A DNA stretch of 64,000 bases from Chloroflexota bacterium (GCA_016860845.1 BOKF01000002.1:360965-424964); one strand, 5' to 3'; shown: positions 52,599 to 61,199, counted from the stretch's first letter. A program made the numbers and translations. Notes: generated by a model from the letters alone, not told the origin.

Positions 52599-53528
52599 AT
52601 GGAAAGCGGATTTAATACAGTCCTTCTCATTGCCCTCTTCTTGGTCGTGGTCTTTCCCCTCTTCTACCTGGCCATCAAGATTGTGCGTGAGTATCAACGA
52701 TTGGTAGTTTTTCGGCTTGGCCGCTGCATCGGCGACCGGGGACCTGGCCTGGTTTTGTTGATCCCCTTTATTGATGTGCCGGTCTGGGTTGACCTGCGGG
52801 AGCTGTTTCTGGAAGTGCCCAAGCAGACCTGTATCACCAGAGACAATGCCCCGATTGACATTGATTTCCTCATTTTCTGGAAGGTGATTGAACCCGTCAC
52901 CAGCGTGATCCAGGTGGGTAATTTTGCCGGCGCTTCGCAGGGTATTGCGACCACTACCCTGCGGGCGGTCATCGGCGACATTCTGTTGGACGATGTGCTG
53001 GCCAAGCGGGAGCAGATCAACCAGGTGCTGCGGGTCAAGCTGGATGAAGTGACCGGCCGCTGGGGGGTCAAGGTGACCACCGTCGAAATCCGGGAAATCC
53101 TGCCGCCCAAAGAGGTGCAGAACGCTATGAACCGGCAGTTGGCGGCCGAGCGTGAGCGCCGGGCCACCGTCACTCAGGCCGAGGGTGAGCGGCAAGCCAT
53201 AATTTTGCGGGCCGAGGGCGACCGCCAGGCGACCATCTTGCGGGCCGAGGGCGATCGCCAGGCCGCTATTCTGCGGGCTGAAGGGTTCTCGCTGGCTCTG
53301 GAGAAAATCTTCCGTGTTGCCCACATTATTGATGACAAGACGATGAGCCTGCAATACCTGGAGACGCTGAAATCCCTCGGCCTGGGTCCGGCTACCAAGT
53401 TTGTCTTGCCTATGGAGTTCACCAACCTGCTGCGTCCGTTTCTGAGCCACACCGGTCATGCCTTAAGGGAAGAGCACAATGGCGTGAAGCTTGATGATGG
53501 GGATGTGACGGAAACCGACGCAGCATAA
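52599..53528 (+). CDS. SPFH/stomatin-like protein (slipin)
   Basis: A 309-residue membrane-anchored SPFH protein: N-terminal hydrophobic anchor (VLLIALFLVVVFPLFYLAI), core EYQRLVVFRLGRCIGDRGPGLVLLIPFIDVPVWVDLR, DIDFLIFWKV and LRAVIGDILLDDVLAKREQINQVLRVKLDEVTGRWGVKVTTVEIREI. The coiled C-terminus holds a run of 11-residue units of type RAEGDRQATIL encoded by near-identical 33-base repeats (about 53170-53290). Seventeen bases after nfeD; the two form a membrane-microdomain protease pair. Confidence 0.95.
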   Translation: MESGFNTVLLIALFLVVVFPLFYLAIKIVREYQRLVVFRLGRCIGDRGPGLVLLIPFIDVPVWVDLRELFLEVPKQTCITRDNAPIDIDFLIFWKVIEPVTSVIQVGNFAGASQGIATTTLRAVIGDILLDDVLAKREQINQVLRVKLDEVTGRWGVKVTTVEIREILPPKEVQNAMNRQLAAERERRATVTQAEGERQAIILRAEGDRQATILRAEGDRQAAILRAEGFSLALEKIFRVAHIIDDKTMSLQYLETLKSLGLGPATKFVLPMEFTNLLRPFLSHTGHALREEHNGVKLDDGDVTETDAA

Positions 53529-53621
53529 AGTCATAAATTGGGTTAAGGCTTCCGGTAGGCGTGGACCGGTAGCAGCCTCTAAACATGCAGGATTGGAGCT
53601 ATTGAAGGGAGATCCAAAAAA

Positions 53622-54080
53622 ATGTCAATAACTAAGACGAAGGAATCATACCACCAGATTTTAGTCCAACACCCTTTTTTAAAAGACCTTGAACCGCATC
53701 ACCTTGAATTCATTTCCGGGTGTGCTTCTGAGCTTCATTTCGGCGCTGGCCAGTATATCCTACAGGAGGGGGAGGCCGCTGAACATTTGTACCTCATTAA
53801 TCAGGGCAAGGTAGCCCTGGGAACAATTACGTCTAGTCGAGGCTTTACTACCATTGAAACCCTGGAGGACGGTGATCCTCTGGGCTGGTCATGGTTTGTT
53901 CCCCCCTATCATTGGCATTTCACCGCGTTGGCTATTTTACCTACCTCGCTTATTGCGCTGGATGGGAATCGTCTGCGTGGAAAATGCGAGACCGATCACG
54001 ATTTTGGCTATGAACTGGTAAAACGGTTAGCCCACATCCTGGGGCGCCGGCTCAGAATGACCAGAAGGCAGTTGGTATAG
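53622..54080 (+). CDS. Crp-like cyclic-nucleotide-binding-fold protein without DNA-binding domain (second copy)
   Basis: A 152-residue beta-roll protein related to the one at 4515: GQYILQEGEAAEHLYLINQGKV, then LGWSWFVPPYHWHFTALA in place of the phosphate-binding cassette, and a final helix ending RLRMTRRQLV. Again Gly-Trp-Ser replaces Gly-Glu, and no helix-turn-helix follows. Two such proteins sharing GWS..PP suggest a distinct ligand. AAGGGAGATCC precedes the ATG. Confidence 0.75.
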   Translation: MSITKTKESYHQILVQHPFLKDLEPHHLEFISGCASELHFGAGQYILQEGEAAEHLYLINQGKVALGTITSSRGFTTIETLEDGDPLGWSWFVPPYHWHFTALAILPTSLIALDGNRLRGKCETDHDFGYELVKRLAHILGRRLRMTRRQLV

Positions 54081-54130
54081 CTGGAGCTATTCAAAAGGGT
54101 CGTTCGTATTTCTGAGAAAAAGGAGGAAAA

Positions 54131-54844
54131 ATGTCTCATCTCATTGTAGAGTTCTATGAGCGGTTTGGCGACAAATTCCCTTGCTGCACGGTGGATGATC
54201 ATGATGTACGCCATCGGCAGTATTTCCACGATCTACACCACAGCGGCCTCGCCGACCGGGCTGCTCGGGTGGTCGTCCGGCCCGGCGATGAGTATCGCAC
54301 CGGCGATCATATTCGCCTGCTGGATAGAGTCCAGCCCGGTTATGCCGATACCGTGGCGATTGATCCGGCCATTGCCGGTGATGTGGATTTGGACGAAGTC
54401 CTGTTTAATGAGCACGGTTTTGCCGAGCGGGCCGAAGCTGTCTTGATTGTCACCAATCCGAACGCAGACAGTAGCTACCGCTTGCGGGTGAATTTCTTCG
54501 CTCAGTTGGGCCAGAAAATCCCAACCCTGCTCTTGTATGATTGGGAATGCCCGCAGGGAGGGCATCTGGCCGATCTGGATTGCTTCCACTTTGCTCATAA
54601 GGTTGCTTCTCTCCGCGTGGAAAAAGGCCCGGCTTATCGAGAGGGAGATCGAGTTGTCCTCCGCGAAGCCTTGACCACCGGCTCCCGTTCTTATGCCCTC
54701 GAACCCGGTGACTATGATTTGACCCGATTTATGGTTGAGGAGGGCGGTGAGGCAGCGCCACCGCTTATCCACGTCCGAAAGTCTTGGGCCGAAACTATCG
54801 CTGCGATTGAACTGGAATTTGAACCCCGGGTGATCTGGCACTAA
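54131..54844 (+). CDS. Hypothetical protein, not recognised
   Basis: A 237-residue soluble, acidic protein without signal or membrane segments. It has a His/Asp-rich start (CCTVDDHDVRHRQYFHDLHHSGLADRA) that could bind metal, a middle AEAVLIVTNPNADSSYRLRVNFFAQLGQKIPTLLLYDWECPQGGHLADLDCFHF with the look of an alpha/beta core, and an end REGDRVVLREALTTGSRSYAL that resembles a beta-sandwich. AAAGGAGG precedes the ATG. No family assigned. Confidence 0.65.
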   Translation: MSHLIVEFYERFGDKFPCCTVDDHDVRHRQYFHDLHHSGLADRAARVVVRPGDEYRTGDHIRLLDRVQPGYADTVAIDPAIAGDVDLDEVLFNEHGFAERAEAVLIVTNPNADSSYRLRVNFFAQLGQKIPTLLLYDWECPQGGHLADLDCFHFAHKVASLRVEKGPAYREGDRVVLREALTTGSRSYALEPGDYDLTRFMVEEGGEAAPPLIHVRKSWAETIAAIELEFEPRVIWH

Positions 54845-54943
54845 GAACCTAACCCGATTTACGATTAGAAGGAGGTTTTGTTTTTTTAGGCCGGCGACGG
54901 AGGATTACCGAACTGCGCAGGCCAGAAGTTAGGGAGGTCCAAA

Positions 54944-55159
54944 ATGAAATGGTTGAAAGTAACAGGTTTGGGTATCGCCATCTGGGGCTTAAGTTTGTTG
55001 TGGCCTGAGGTCAATCGAGTGCTTACACCGTCCTTGACGATTGGGTTGGTGCTAGGGCTTGGCCTAGGAATGTTGGTCTACATCTTAAGTCAACAGAATG
55101 ATCATGGGGCCGGGCAAAATCATCTCACTGATCCGGTGCCAGTGGTTTTGATGGGCTAA
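54944..55159 (+). CDS. Small two-helix membrane protein
   Basis: A 71-residue protein with two hydrophobic helices (VTGLGIAIWGLSLLWP and LTIGLVLGLGLGMLVYILS) and a short polar tail. GGGAGGTCC precedes the ATG. Function unknown. Confidence 0.6.
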   Translation: MKWLKVTGLGIAIWGLSLLWPEVNRVLTPSLTIGLVLGLGLGMLVYILSQQNDHGAGQNHLTDPVPVVLMG

Positions 55160-55185
55160 GGTGGCGAGCACTCTTTCTGTAATCC

Positions 55186-55968
55186 GTGGTAAACCCGACA
55201 CTTTGGGCCGGATGGCTGCTTGGCTTATTGATAGTCACTGGCTGCACAACTCAGTCTCCATCTGAATTGACTCCTCCGCCGGCGTCGCTGGTTGTGGTTC
55301 CGGCCGGCTGGTTCTTAATGGGCCAGGATGAAGGCCACCGCTCAAATCAGCCCCAACGTCAGGTCTACCTCGATAGTTTTGCCATTGACCGGACTGAGGT
55401 AACCCAGGCTGCTTTTGCCAGGTTCGTTACCGAAATGGGCTATCGAACTGCTGGCTGGAATGAAGCCGCGCTTGCGGGACATGCCGATGAGCCGGTTGTG
55501 GGGGTGTTATGGCGTGAGGCCGATGCCTACTGCCGTTGGGCCGGCCAGCGGTTGCCGACTGAGGCCGAGTGGGAGAAAGCGGCCCGTGGCACGGATGGGC
55601 GGCGTTATCCGTGGGGAAACACCTGGGATCCTGCTTATGCCAACACCGCCGAAAGTCAGCACGGGGGCGTTTTGCCGGTCGGCAGTTTCCCGGCCGGCGC
55701 CAGCCCTTACGGTGCGCTGGATATGGCCGGCAATGCGGCCGAATGGGTGGCTGATTATTTTGATTTTGATTACTACACCCACGCTCCAGATCACAACCCG
55801 CCTGGCCCTACACAGGTGTTAGATCACAGTTTGCGCGGTGGGTCGTGGGCGTCACCCTCACCGCAGGCGCGAACCTACTTTCGCGACTCATCCCACTCCG
55901 TTCAGCCCAATTCTCGGCTTGGATTTCGCTGCGCGCAGACATTAACAGTGGAACCTAATCACCAGTGA
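55186..55968 (+). CDS. Lipoprotein with formylglycine-generating-enzyme (SUMF1) fold
   Basis: A 260-residue protein. A short signal ends in the lipobox IVTGC, so it is probably membrane-tethered outside. The rest is a SUMF1 domain: VVVPAGWFLMGQDEGHRSNQPQRQVYLDSFAIDRTEVTQAAFARFV, GQRLPTEAEWEKAARGTDGRRYPWGN, GALDMAGNAAEWVADYFD, LRGGSWASPSPQARTYFRDSSH and SRLGFRCAQ. The Cys pair that binds copper in true FGE is absent near GGSW, so sulfatase activation is unlikely. The start (GTG) is uncertain. Confidence 0.85.
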   Translation: MVNPTLWAGWLLGLLIVTGCTTQSPSELTPPPASLVVVPAGWFLMGQDEGHRSNQPQRQVYLDSFAIDRTEVTQAAFARFVTEMGYRTAGWNEAALAGHADEPVVGVLWREADAYCRWAGQRLPTEAEWEKAARGTDGRRYPWGNTWDPAYANTAESQHGGVLPVGSFPAGASPYGALDMAGNAAEWVADYFDFDYYTHAPDHNPPGPTQVLDHSLRGGSWASPSPQARTYFRDSSHSVQPNSRLGFRCAQTLTVEPNHQ

Positions 55969-56101
55969 GCGCCATTTCCGTGACTGCTCAAGGGGTTGGG
56001 TTAATAAGACTCAGATCACGGATGCGGAGGGTGACTTTGGTTCGAGTGGAAACGTTCAGTTTGGTAAACAATTGGCCACATAGCGCTTGACGTATGCGGG
56101 C

Positions 56102-56761
56102 TCACAACAAACCCAACTTCACCGCCGCAATCGCTGCTTGGGCCCGGTCGGAAACTCCTAACTTGGTAAAAATTTCACTAACATAATTGCGCACCGTTCC
56201 CGGCGACAAGTGCAATTGACCGGCAATTTCAGGATTGCTTAAGCCTTGAGCTAACAAACGTAATACTTCCTGTTCTCGTAGAGTCAATGCTTCTGGCAAA
56301 TCCAGAGATGGGATGATTGGAGATAAAGTAGGGGTTTGGGCGATGTGAGTCATTAATTTACCGGCCACCTCTGGATCGAGGTGGGCTTTGCCTTGAGCCG
56401 TACCTTCGATGGCCCGCACTAGATCATCCCGGCGGGTATCCTTGAGTAAGTAACCGCTGGCCCCGGCTCGAATAGCATCGAAAACCCATTCATCGGTGGC
56501 ATAGGTGGTCAAAACCAAAATGCCCACTCCCGGAAATTGCTGGCGGATAAAGCGAATTGCCTGAACCCCATTCATCACCGGCATATTCAAATCCATTAAA
56601 ACCACATCGGGCTGAGTGGGAGCTACCAGTTCAATAGCTTCCTGACCGTGACTGGCCAGAGCTGCGACACGGATATGGGGTACGGTTCCCAAAATAGCGG
56701 CTAGCCCTTCCCGGACAACCGCCTGATCATCACAAATTAGGACTGAAATCTGCTCGGTCAT
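56102..56761 (-). CDS. NarL/FixJ-family response regulator
   Basis: A 219-residue regulator. The receiver domain has acidic pocket Asp11/Asp12 (VLICDDQ), phospho-acceptor Asp57 (VVLMDLNMP), Thr (LVLTTYA) and Lys (YLLKD). The LuxR-type helix-turn-helix is LTLREQEVLRLLAQGLSNPEIAGQLHLSPGTVRNYVSEIFTKLGV. ATG 56761 overlaps the kinase stop (ATGA), giving coupled translation. The gene pair faces the HbpS-like gene across a region with GTGACA palindromes. Confidence 0.94.
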   Translation of the reverse strand: MTEQISVLICDDQAVVREGLAAILGTVPHIRVAALASHGQEAIELVAPTQPDVVLMDLNMPVMNGVQAIRFIRQQFPGVGILVLTTYATDEWVFDAIRAGASGYLLKDTRRDDLVRAIEGTAQGKAHLDPEVAGKLMTHIAQTPTLSPIIPSLDLPEALTLREQEVLRLLAQGLSNPEIAGQLHLSPGTVRNYVSEIFTKLGVSDRAQAAIAAVKLGLL

Positions 56762-58044
56762 TGTTCCTCCAGCGCCAATGTCAAACAAACCTGTACCCCC
56801 TGCCGGGGTTGACTGATAATTTGTATATCACCACCCAACATTCCCGCTCGTTCACGCATCCCTTGCAAACCAAAATGGTTAGATAGAGTATTCGACTGGT
56901 CCGGCTCAAAGCCGATCCCATCATCGGCAATTACCAGTTGAACCGTGTGGGCGTCGTTCACCAATTTTACGCAAACGTGCTTAGCCCGGGCGTGACGCAC
57001 GACATTCTCCAGGGCCTCCTGGGCAATTCGATAGATTCCTTGCTCGAATCCCGGGGGCAGATTGACGGCTAACTCGGCTATCTCCAAATCCAGCCTCAGG
57101 TCGGCTCGTCTGGCCGCCGTTTCAGCCATGTCTCGCAGGGAAAAAGCAAGACCAAACTCCTCCAAGGGAGCAGCGCGTAAAGCATGTAACGACCGCCGGG
57201 CTTCGGCTAGTCCGGTACGGGTTGTTTCATCCGCCTGTTCTAACATTTCCCGGGCCGCCTCGGGATTGACCTCCCATAATGAACGGACTGCTTCTAATTG
57301 TACACTTAAGGCGCTCAGCGAGTGGGCTAGGGTATCATGCAGTTCACGCGCCAGGCGATTGCGCTCCCGGCTAATTGAGAGTTGCTCGATTGTGGTGGCA
57401 TAATGGGCTAGCTTGGTGTTGGTTTCCGCTTGGTGCCGATTCGCCTCGACCAGTGCCTGCCGCTGCGCGCGCTGCCGTTGCATCAGCCAGGTAATCAGAT
57501 AGCCCAGCAAGAGATAAATAATCGCCCGTTTAATCAAATCGTTTGAACTGATGGCGCTAACCAGATGGTCAGGCCTGTCGGCGCTGGAGATCAGCCACCA
57601 CTCTGTACCTGAAATAATAAGAGTATATAATACCGCCTCACGCCAGCGGTACTGCCAGGCCACAATTGCCAACAGCAGAGCAAAATCTTGGCGCATGGCA
57701 TAAGCATGCAACAATTCACTCCGGCTGGCGTCAGGTCCCAGGCCGGCCGTGAGAAACCATTGCTTTTCGACAAAAAAGGAAAAGGTGCATAACGTAATTA
57801 CTGCTGGCAAAAAAGCTCGACCTAACTGTTGCTGCGCCGCCGGCCACAGCAACAACATTATTGCCACCCCCTGAATGGCAATTAACGTGGCATATTGCTC
57901 CACGGCAAGCGTCCCTGCCTGGCCAGTGGTGAACTGTAAGATGGGCGAAATGGTCAGCCAGTAGACTATCCAGTAGCCGACCAAAATTCTAAGGATCGGT
58001 AAGATCCCCGATTCTAACTTGATCGCCTTCATAACCTGAATCAT
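56758..58044 (-). CDS. Membrane sensor histidine kinase (HisKA_3, SenS-like)
   Basis: A 428-residue kinase. Five to six N-terminal membrane helices (ILRILVGYWIVYWLTISPIL; YATLIAIQGVAIMLLLWPA; others to about residue 175) carry no large extracellular domain. The dimerisation helix has His236 in ERNRLARELHDTLAHSLSALSVQLEAVRSLW. ATPase motifs are IAQEALENVVRHARA (N-box) and VIADDGIGFEPD (G-box). ATG 58044 is preferred: a longer start at 58089 would overlap the palindrome at 58083. Confidence 0.92.
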   Translation of the reverse strand: MIQVMKAIKLESGILPILRILVGYWIVYWLTISPILQFTTGQAGTLAVEQYATLIAIQGVAIMLLLWPAAQQQLGRAFLPAVITLCTFSFFVEKQWFLTAGLGPDASRSELLHAYAMRQDFALLLAIVAWQYRWREAVLYTLIISGTEWWLISSADRPDHLVSAISSNDLIKRAIIYLLLGYLITWLMQRQRAQRQALVEANRHQAETNTKLAHYATTIEQLSISRERNRLARELHDTLAHSLSALSVQLEAVRSLWEVNPEAAREMLEQADETTRTGLAEARRSLHALRAAPLEEFGLAFSLRDMAETAARRADLRLDLEIAELAVNLPPGFEQGIYRIAQEALENVVRHARAKHVCVKLVNDAHTVQLVIADDGIGFEPDQSNTLSNHFGLQGMRERAGMLGGDIQIISQPRQGVQVCLTLALEEQ

Positions 58045-58082
58045 AACACATCTTGGCGATTGTGAATAGTGCCGGTTGTCAG

Positions 58083-58159
58083 GTGACACCTGTCACCCCT
58101 GAGGCAACGTGTCACGGTCCAAATTGATGACATCTTACCTGACAGGTGACACTACTCTT
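58083..58159. promoter_or_regulatory. GTGACA-type operator cluster between kinase and hbpS-like genes
   Basis: GTGACACCTGTCAC (58083-58096) is a perfect GTGACA-N2-TGTCAC palindrome. Further partial sites follow: ACGTGTCAC (right half, ending 58115), ATGACATC (58127) and GTGACA (58146). The cluster is 39 bases upstream of the kinase start and 80 upstream of the hbpS-like start, so it could control both. Confidence 0.6.
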
Positions 58160-58238
58160 TTGGCGGTAAATCGGTTAGATTGAGGCTTGTCTGCAGACTT
58201 AATTTAAGCAAACTAAAATCTTAAAATTGGAGATAAAA

Positions 58239-58805
58239 ATGATTAACAGAACTGTTCTCAAAAGCGTTTCGTTCCCCAAAAGAGCCGTGGTGATCACTCT
58301 GGCTCTACTGGCCCTTTCCTTATTCATCTTCGGGGCATCGAATGCTGCACCGTCAGAGCAGCCACAGTTGCAGCAGGCGCTGCCGCAACAGCCCTATCTA
58401 CCGCTTGAAATGGCGCTAGAAGCGGCCTCTGCCGCTTTGGCCCAATGCGAAACCGATGGACACCGAGTCACAGTGGCGGTGGTTGATCAAGCAGGTGTGG
58501 AGAAGGTGATCCTCAAAGGAGATGGGGCTGGGCCTCACACCATCGCCAGCAGTGTGGGTAAAGCCTTTACGGCGGCCAGTATGCGCCGGGCTACCGGGGA
58601 AATAGCCACTGCCATTGCCGAAAATCCGGCTTTGGACGAATTACGGGCAATGGATGAGCGAATTCTCATTCTGGCCGGCGGTTTGCCTATCGAAATCAAT
58701 GGCGAGGTGGTAGGTGGTATTGGCGTGGGCGGCGCGCCCGGCGGCGACTTAGATGCAGCTTGCGCTCAGGCTGGGATTGAGCAAATTACGGGCGCAGGAA
58801 ACTAA
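58239..58805 (+). CDS. Secreted HbpS/GlcG-like heme-binding-family protein
   Basis: A 188-residue protein. An N-terminal signal peptide (VVITLALLALSLFIFGASNA) precedes an HbpS/GlcG (DUF336) domain: PLEMALEAASAALAQCETDGHRVTVAVVDQAGVEKVILKGDGAGPHTIASSVGKAFTAASMRRATGEIA, then LILAGGLPIEINGEVVGGIGVGGAPGGDLDAACAQAGIEQI. In Streptomyces, secreted HbpS binds heme and modulates the kinase SenS of SenS-SenR. Here a SenS/SenR-type pair is divergently encoded next door. ATG 58239 follows TTGGAGA. Confidence 0.88.
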   Translation: MINRTVLKSVSFPKRAVVITLALLALSLFIFGASNAAPSEQPQLQQALPQQPYLPLEMALEAASAALAQCETDGHRVTVAVVDQAGVEKVILKGDGAGPHTIASSVGKAFTAASMRRATGEIATAIAENPALDELRAMDERILILAGGLPIEINGEVVGGIGVGGAPGGDLDAACAQAGIEQITGAGN

Positions 58806-58812
58806 TCGGACT

Positions 58813-58858
58813 AATGAGCCAACGACAGCCTGCTTTAACTGGCCGTCGTTGGCTTATT
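58813..58858 (+). terminator. Hairpin after the hbpS-like gene
   Basis: AATGAGCCAACGAC and GTCGTTGGCTTATT form a 14-pair stem (one G-U pair) with an 18-base loop, nine bases after the stop. There is no following T-run, so it may act as a processing or attenuation element between this gene and the ankyrin gene. Confidence 0.5.
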
Positions 58859-58876
58859 CGATGGGATGAGGATAAC

Positions 58877-59632
58877 ATGAATAACATTCGCTTGATATAT
58901 CTAGTATTAGCTCTTTATTGTCTGACATTGATGGTAACTGCCTGTAACGCTGCCCCTGGACCAACCCAGCAATTCGGCGTTATTGAAACATCATCAGCAA
59001 TAGCGGCTGCGGCGCCTCAGGGGGGCGGTGCGGCCCGGGAGAAAGACATGGAATTGATTACTGCGGCTCAACGTGGTGATACCGAAACTGTGAAGCAACT
59101 GCTAAGTGAGAGCGTGAGTGTTCACGCCCGCGATGAAAGCGGTAGAACGGCGCTGATTGCGGCGGCCTATCAGAATTATCTTAAAGTGGCCGAGTTGCTC
59201 ATCAAAGCGGGCGCTGATGTCAACATTCAAGACAATACTCAACAAAGCGCCTATCTAATTACGACATCCGAAGGTTATCTTGAACTGCTTAAACTTACTC
59301 TACAAGCGGGTGCGGATGTGCATAGTACCGATAGTTACAATGGTACGGGACTGATTCGCGCCGCCGATCGCGGGCACGTTGAGATCATCAAAGAATTACT
59401 CGAGACTGATATTAAGGTCAATCATATCAATCGCCTGGGCTGGACGGCATTGCTCGAAGCTATCATTTTGGGGGATGGTGGCCCCCGCCACACGGAAGTT
59501 GTGCGTCTCCTGGTTGAAGCTGGGGCTGATGTGAATCTAGCCGACGGTAACGGCGTAACTCCCTTGGCCCATGCCCGTCAGCGTGGCTACAACGAGATGA
59601 TAGAAATTTTACAAAACGCCGGGGCGCGCTAG
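58877..59632 (+). CDS. Ankyrin-repeat lipoprotein
   Basis: A 251-residue protein. Signal with lipobox (LTLMVTAC) predicts a lipid-anchored exported protein. Five ankyrin repeats follow: MELITAAQRGDTETVKQLLSESVSVHARDESGRTALIAAAYQNYLKVAELLIKAGADVNIQD and so on to HTEVVRLLVEAGADVNLADGNGVTPLAHARQRGYNEMIEIL. Presumed protein-binding role. ATG 58877 follows GATGAGG. A GGGCGCGC/GCGCGCCC inverted repeat at 59622-59647 spans the stop codon and may help terminate. Confidence 0.85.
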   Translation: MNNIRLIYLVLALYCLTLMVTACNAAPGPTQQFGVIETSSAIAAAAPQGGGAAREKDMELITAAQRGDTETVKQLLSESVSVHARDESGRTALIAAAYQNYLKVAELLIKAGADVNIQDNTQQSAYLITTSEGYLELLKLTLQAGADVHSTDSYNGTGLIRAADRGHVEIIKELLETDIKVNHINRLGWTALLEAIILGDGGPRHTEVVRLLVEAGADVNLADGNGVTPLAHARQRGYNEMIEILQNAGAR

Positions 59633-59684
59633 AGTTTAGGCGCGCCCTCAAAAACTTTAAATTCAGATCAAAATCACAAACAAC

Positions 59685-60737
59685 TTACACTGCAAAAAAT
59701 GTATCCCAGGGAATCTTCACCGGGGCATCGTGACAAACAATCTCGATCATGGTTTGCAGCAGCGGCAGGGCCTGACCATCCAGCTTGCCCTGGGCGATAA
59801 GGTTTTTTACGGTGGGACCAATGGCTTCGGCCAACTGCGCGCCCTCGATGGTGACATCGGCCATATACTTGGACTTGGCTTCACTGTAAGGCATGCCCAA
59901 ACCCAGATAGCGCCCCATGCGGCCATTGCGCCCTCCTTGCGCCGTGACGTATAAGTCCCCCGCACCGGGGAGCGTGTAAGCCGTGCGCGCCTGCCCGCCC
60001 ATGTAGTTGACCATGTAGAGGATCTCGGTCAGCCCCTGGGCATAAATGGCGGCTGACAGATTGTGCATTACCGCTCCGCTCTCGGCTACTCCTTCTTTCT
60101 CCAGCAAACCGTGGACCAGCCCCACCGCTAAAGCGTAAACATTTTTCATAGCTACGGCCACTTCAACGCCGACAAAGTCGGTATTGGTCCAGATGTGATA
60201 GTAGGGCGTCCGCAACCAGCCGGCCAGCTTGTCCAGCAGGGCTTGATCTGAGCCGGTAAGCACCACGCAAGTGTGTCGCTGGGCCGCCAGTTCTCCGGCA
60301 ATGGAGGGGCCGCCGATGGCATTTAGGCTGACTTTATCGCGGTAGGCCGCGGGCAGACGGCTCCGAAATAGGTCGGGCAAGATACCTAGCCGCTGCCCAT
60401 CCCCGGATAGACCTTTGGTCAAGGCTAGCACCGGCACCTCCGGCGGCAAAACCGGCCCCAACCTTTCGGCGGCCCATTCCACCCCCAGCGAGTTGACCCC
60501 CAGCACGACCAGGTCAGCCCCGGACAGCGCCTCCCCCAGCCGGTCCCAGGTATAAGGCAAAACTGTCTCGGCCAGACGGCAATTCAGCCGGGGATGAAAG
60601 TGGCTGTCGTGAATTTCCTCAATAATGTCGCCATCCAGGTGCGTGCCCACCAGATGAACGGAGTGACTGTTATCGGCCAGCGGGGTAGTAAAGGCGCTGC
60701 CCATCATCCCCGCTCCTAAAATTACAATTTGCGCCAT
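59685..60737 (-). CDS. GpsA-like NAD(P)-dependent glycerol-3-phosphate dehydrogenase
   Basis: A 350-residue protein: Rossmann start IVILGAGMMGSAFTTPLADNSHSVHLVG, LALTKGLS, LNAIGGPSIAGELAAQRHTCVVL, EVAVAMKNVYALAVGLVHG (catalytic Lys) and PGAGDLYVTAQGGRNGRMGRYLG. It reduces dihydroxyacetone phosphate to sn-glycerol 3-phosphate or a related polyol phosphate. Divergence from standard GpsA at several sites and the HAD neighbour leave room for a specialised sugar-alcohol phosphate role. Confidence 0.85.
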   Translation of the reverse strand: MAQIVILGAGMMGSAFTTPLADNSHSVHLVGTHLDGDIIEEIHDSHFHPRLNCRLAETVLPYTWDRLGEALSGADLVVLGVNSLGVEWAAERLGPVLPPEVPVLALTKGLSGDGQRLGILPDLFRSRLPAAYRDKVSLNAIGGPSIAGELAAQRHTCVVLTGSDQALLDKLAGWLRTPYYHIWTNTDFVGVEVAVAMKNVYALAVGLVHGLLEKEGVAESGAVMHNLSAAIYAQGLTEILYMVNYMGGQARTAYTLPGAGDLYVTAQGGRNGRMGRYLGLGMPYSEAKSKYMADVTIEGAQLAEAIGPTVKNLIAQGKLDGQALPLLQTMIEIVCHDAPVKIPWDTFFAV

Positions 60738-60946
60738 AATGTTCCCTGGTAAGAAAAGCCTGACCTTGGTAAGAGTTCTTCCCCTAACTTTAGTTAGTCC
60801 GGCCCTCCTACTTTTTTCTGATGTAAGACCATCTAAAAGGTTGATGTATTCTGAATTGGTTTACGGTATGCTATCGAATATCTGTAGGCTTAATACAGCA
60901 ACTGCAAATCAAAAACTTAGCCTTTTATCAATTAAGGAGATAAATA

Positions 60947-61138
60947 ATGAGCACCATAAAGCAACAATATAATCAATTCAAAGTCGAGTATGACACTCTG
61001 CAGAAAATTCTCTCTGAAGAGCAAATCCGGCAGGCTAATATCCAAAATGCCCTCACCCGTGTGACACTCGGCCTCCAATTTGAGAAACAAGGTGTTACCC
61101 GTGAACCCACCTGGTTTATGGTCGGGGGTCAGAGCTAA
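60947..61138 (+). CDS. Small hypothetical protein
   Basis: A 63-residue protein, largely helical (IKQQYNQFKVEYDTLQKILSEEQIRQANIQNALTRVTLGLQFEKQG). AAGGAGATAAAT precedes the ATG, a strong initiation signal that makes it likely real. Function unknown. Confidence 0.55.
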   Translation: MSTIKQQYNQFKVEYDTLQKILSEEQIRQANIQNALTRVTLGLQFEKQGVTREPTWFMVGGQS

Positions 61139-61199
61139 AGCCTTGGTTCTGACGCGCGCCGGGGTAAGTCTAAAGCTTACCCCGGCTAGCAAGAAAAAA

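Noticed and set aside
60739..60972. Plus-strand frame of 77 codons upstream of the small gene
   Set aside because: Overlaps the small gene in another frame and lacks any initiation signal or protein-like pattern.
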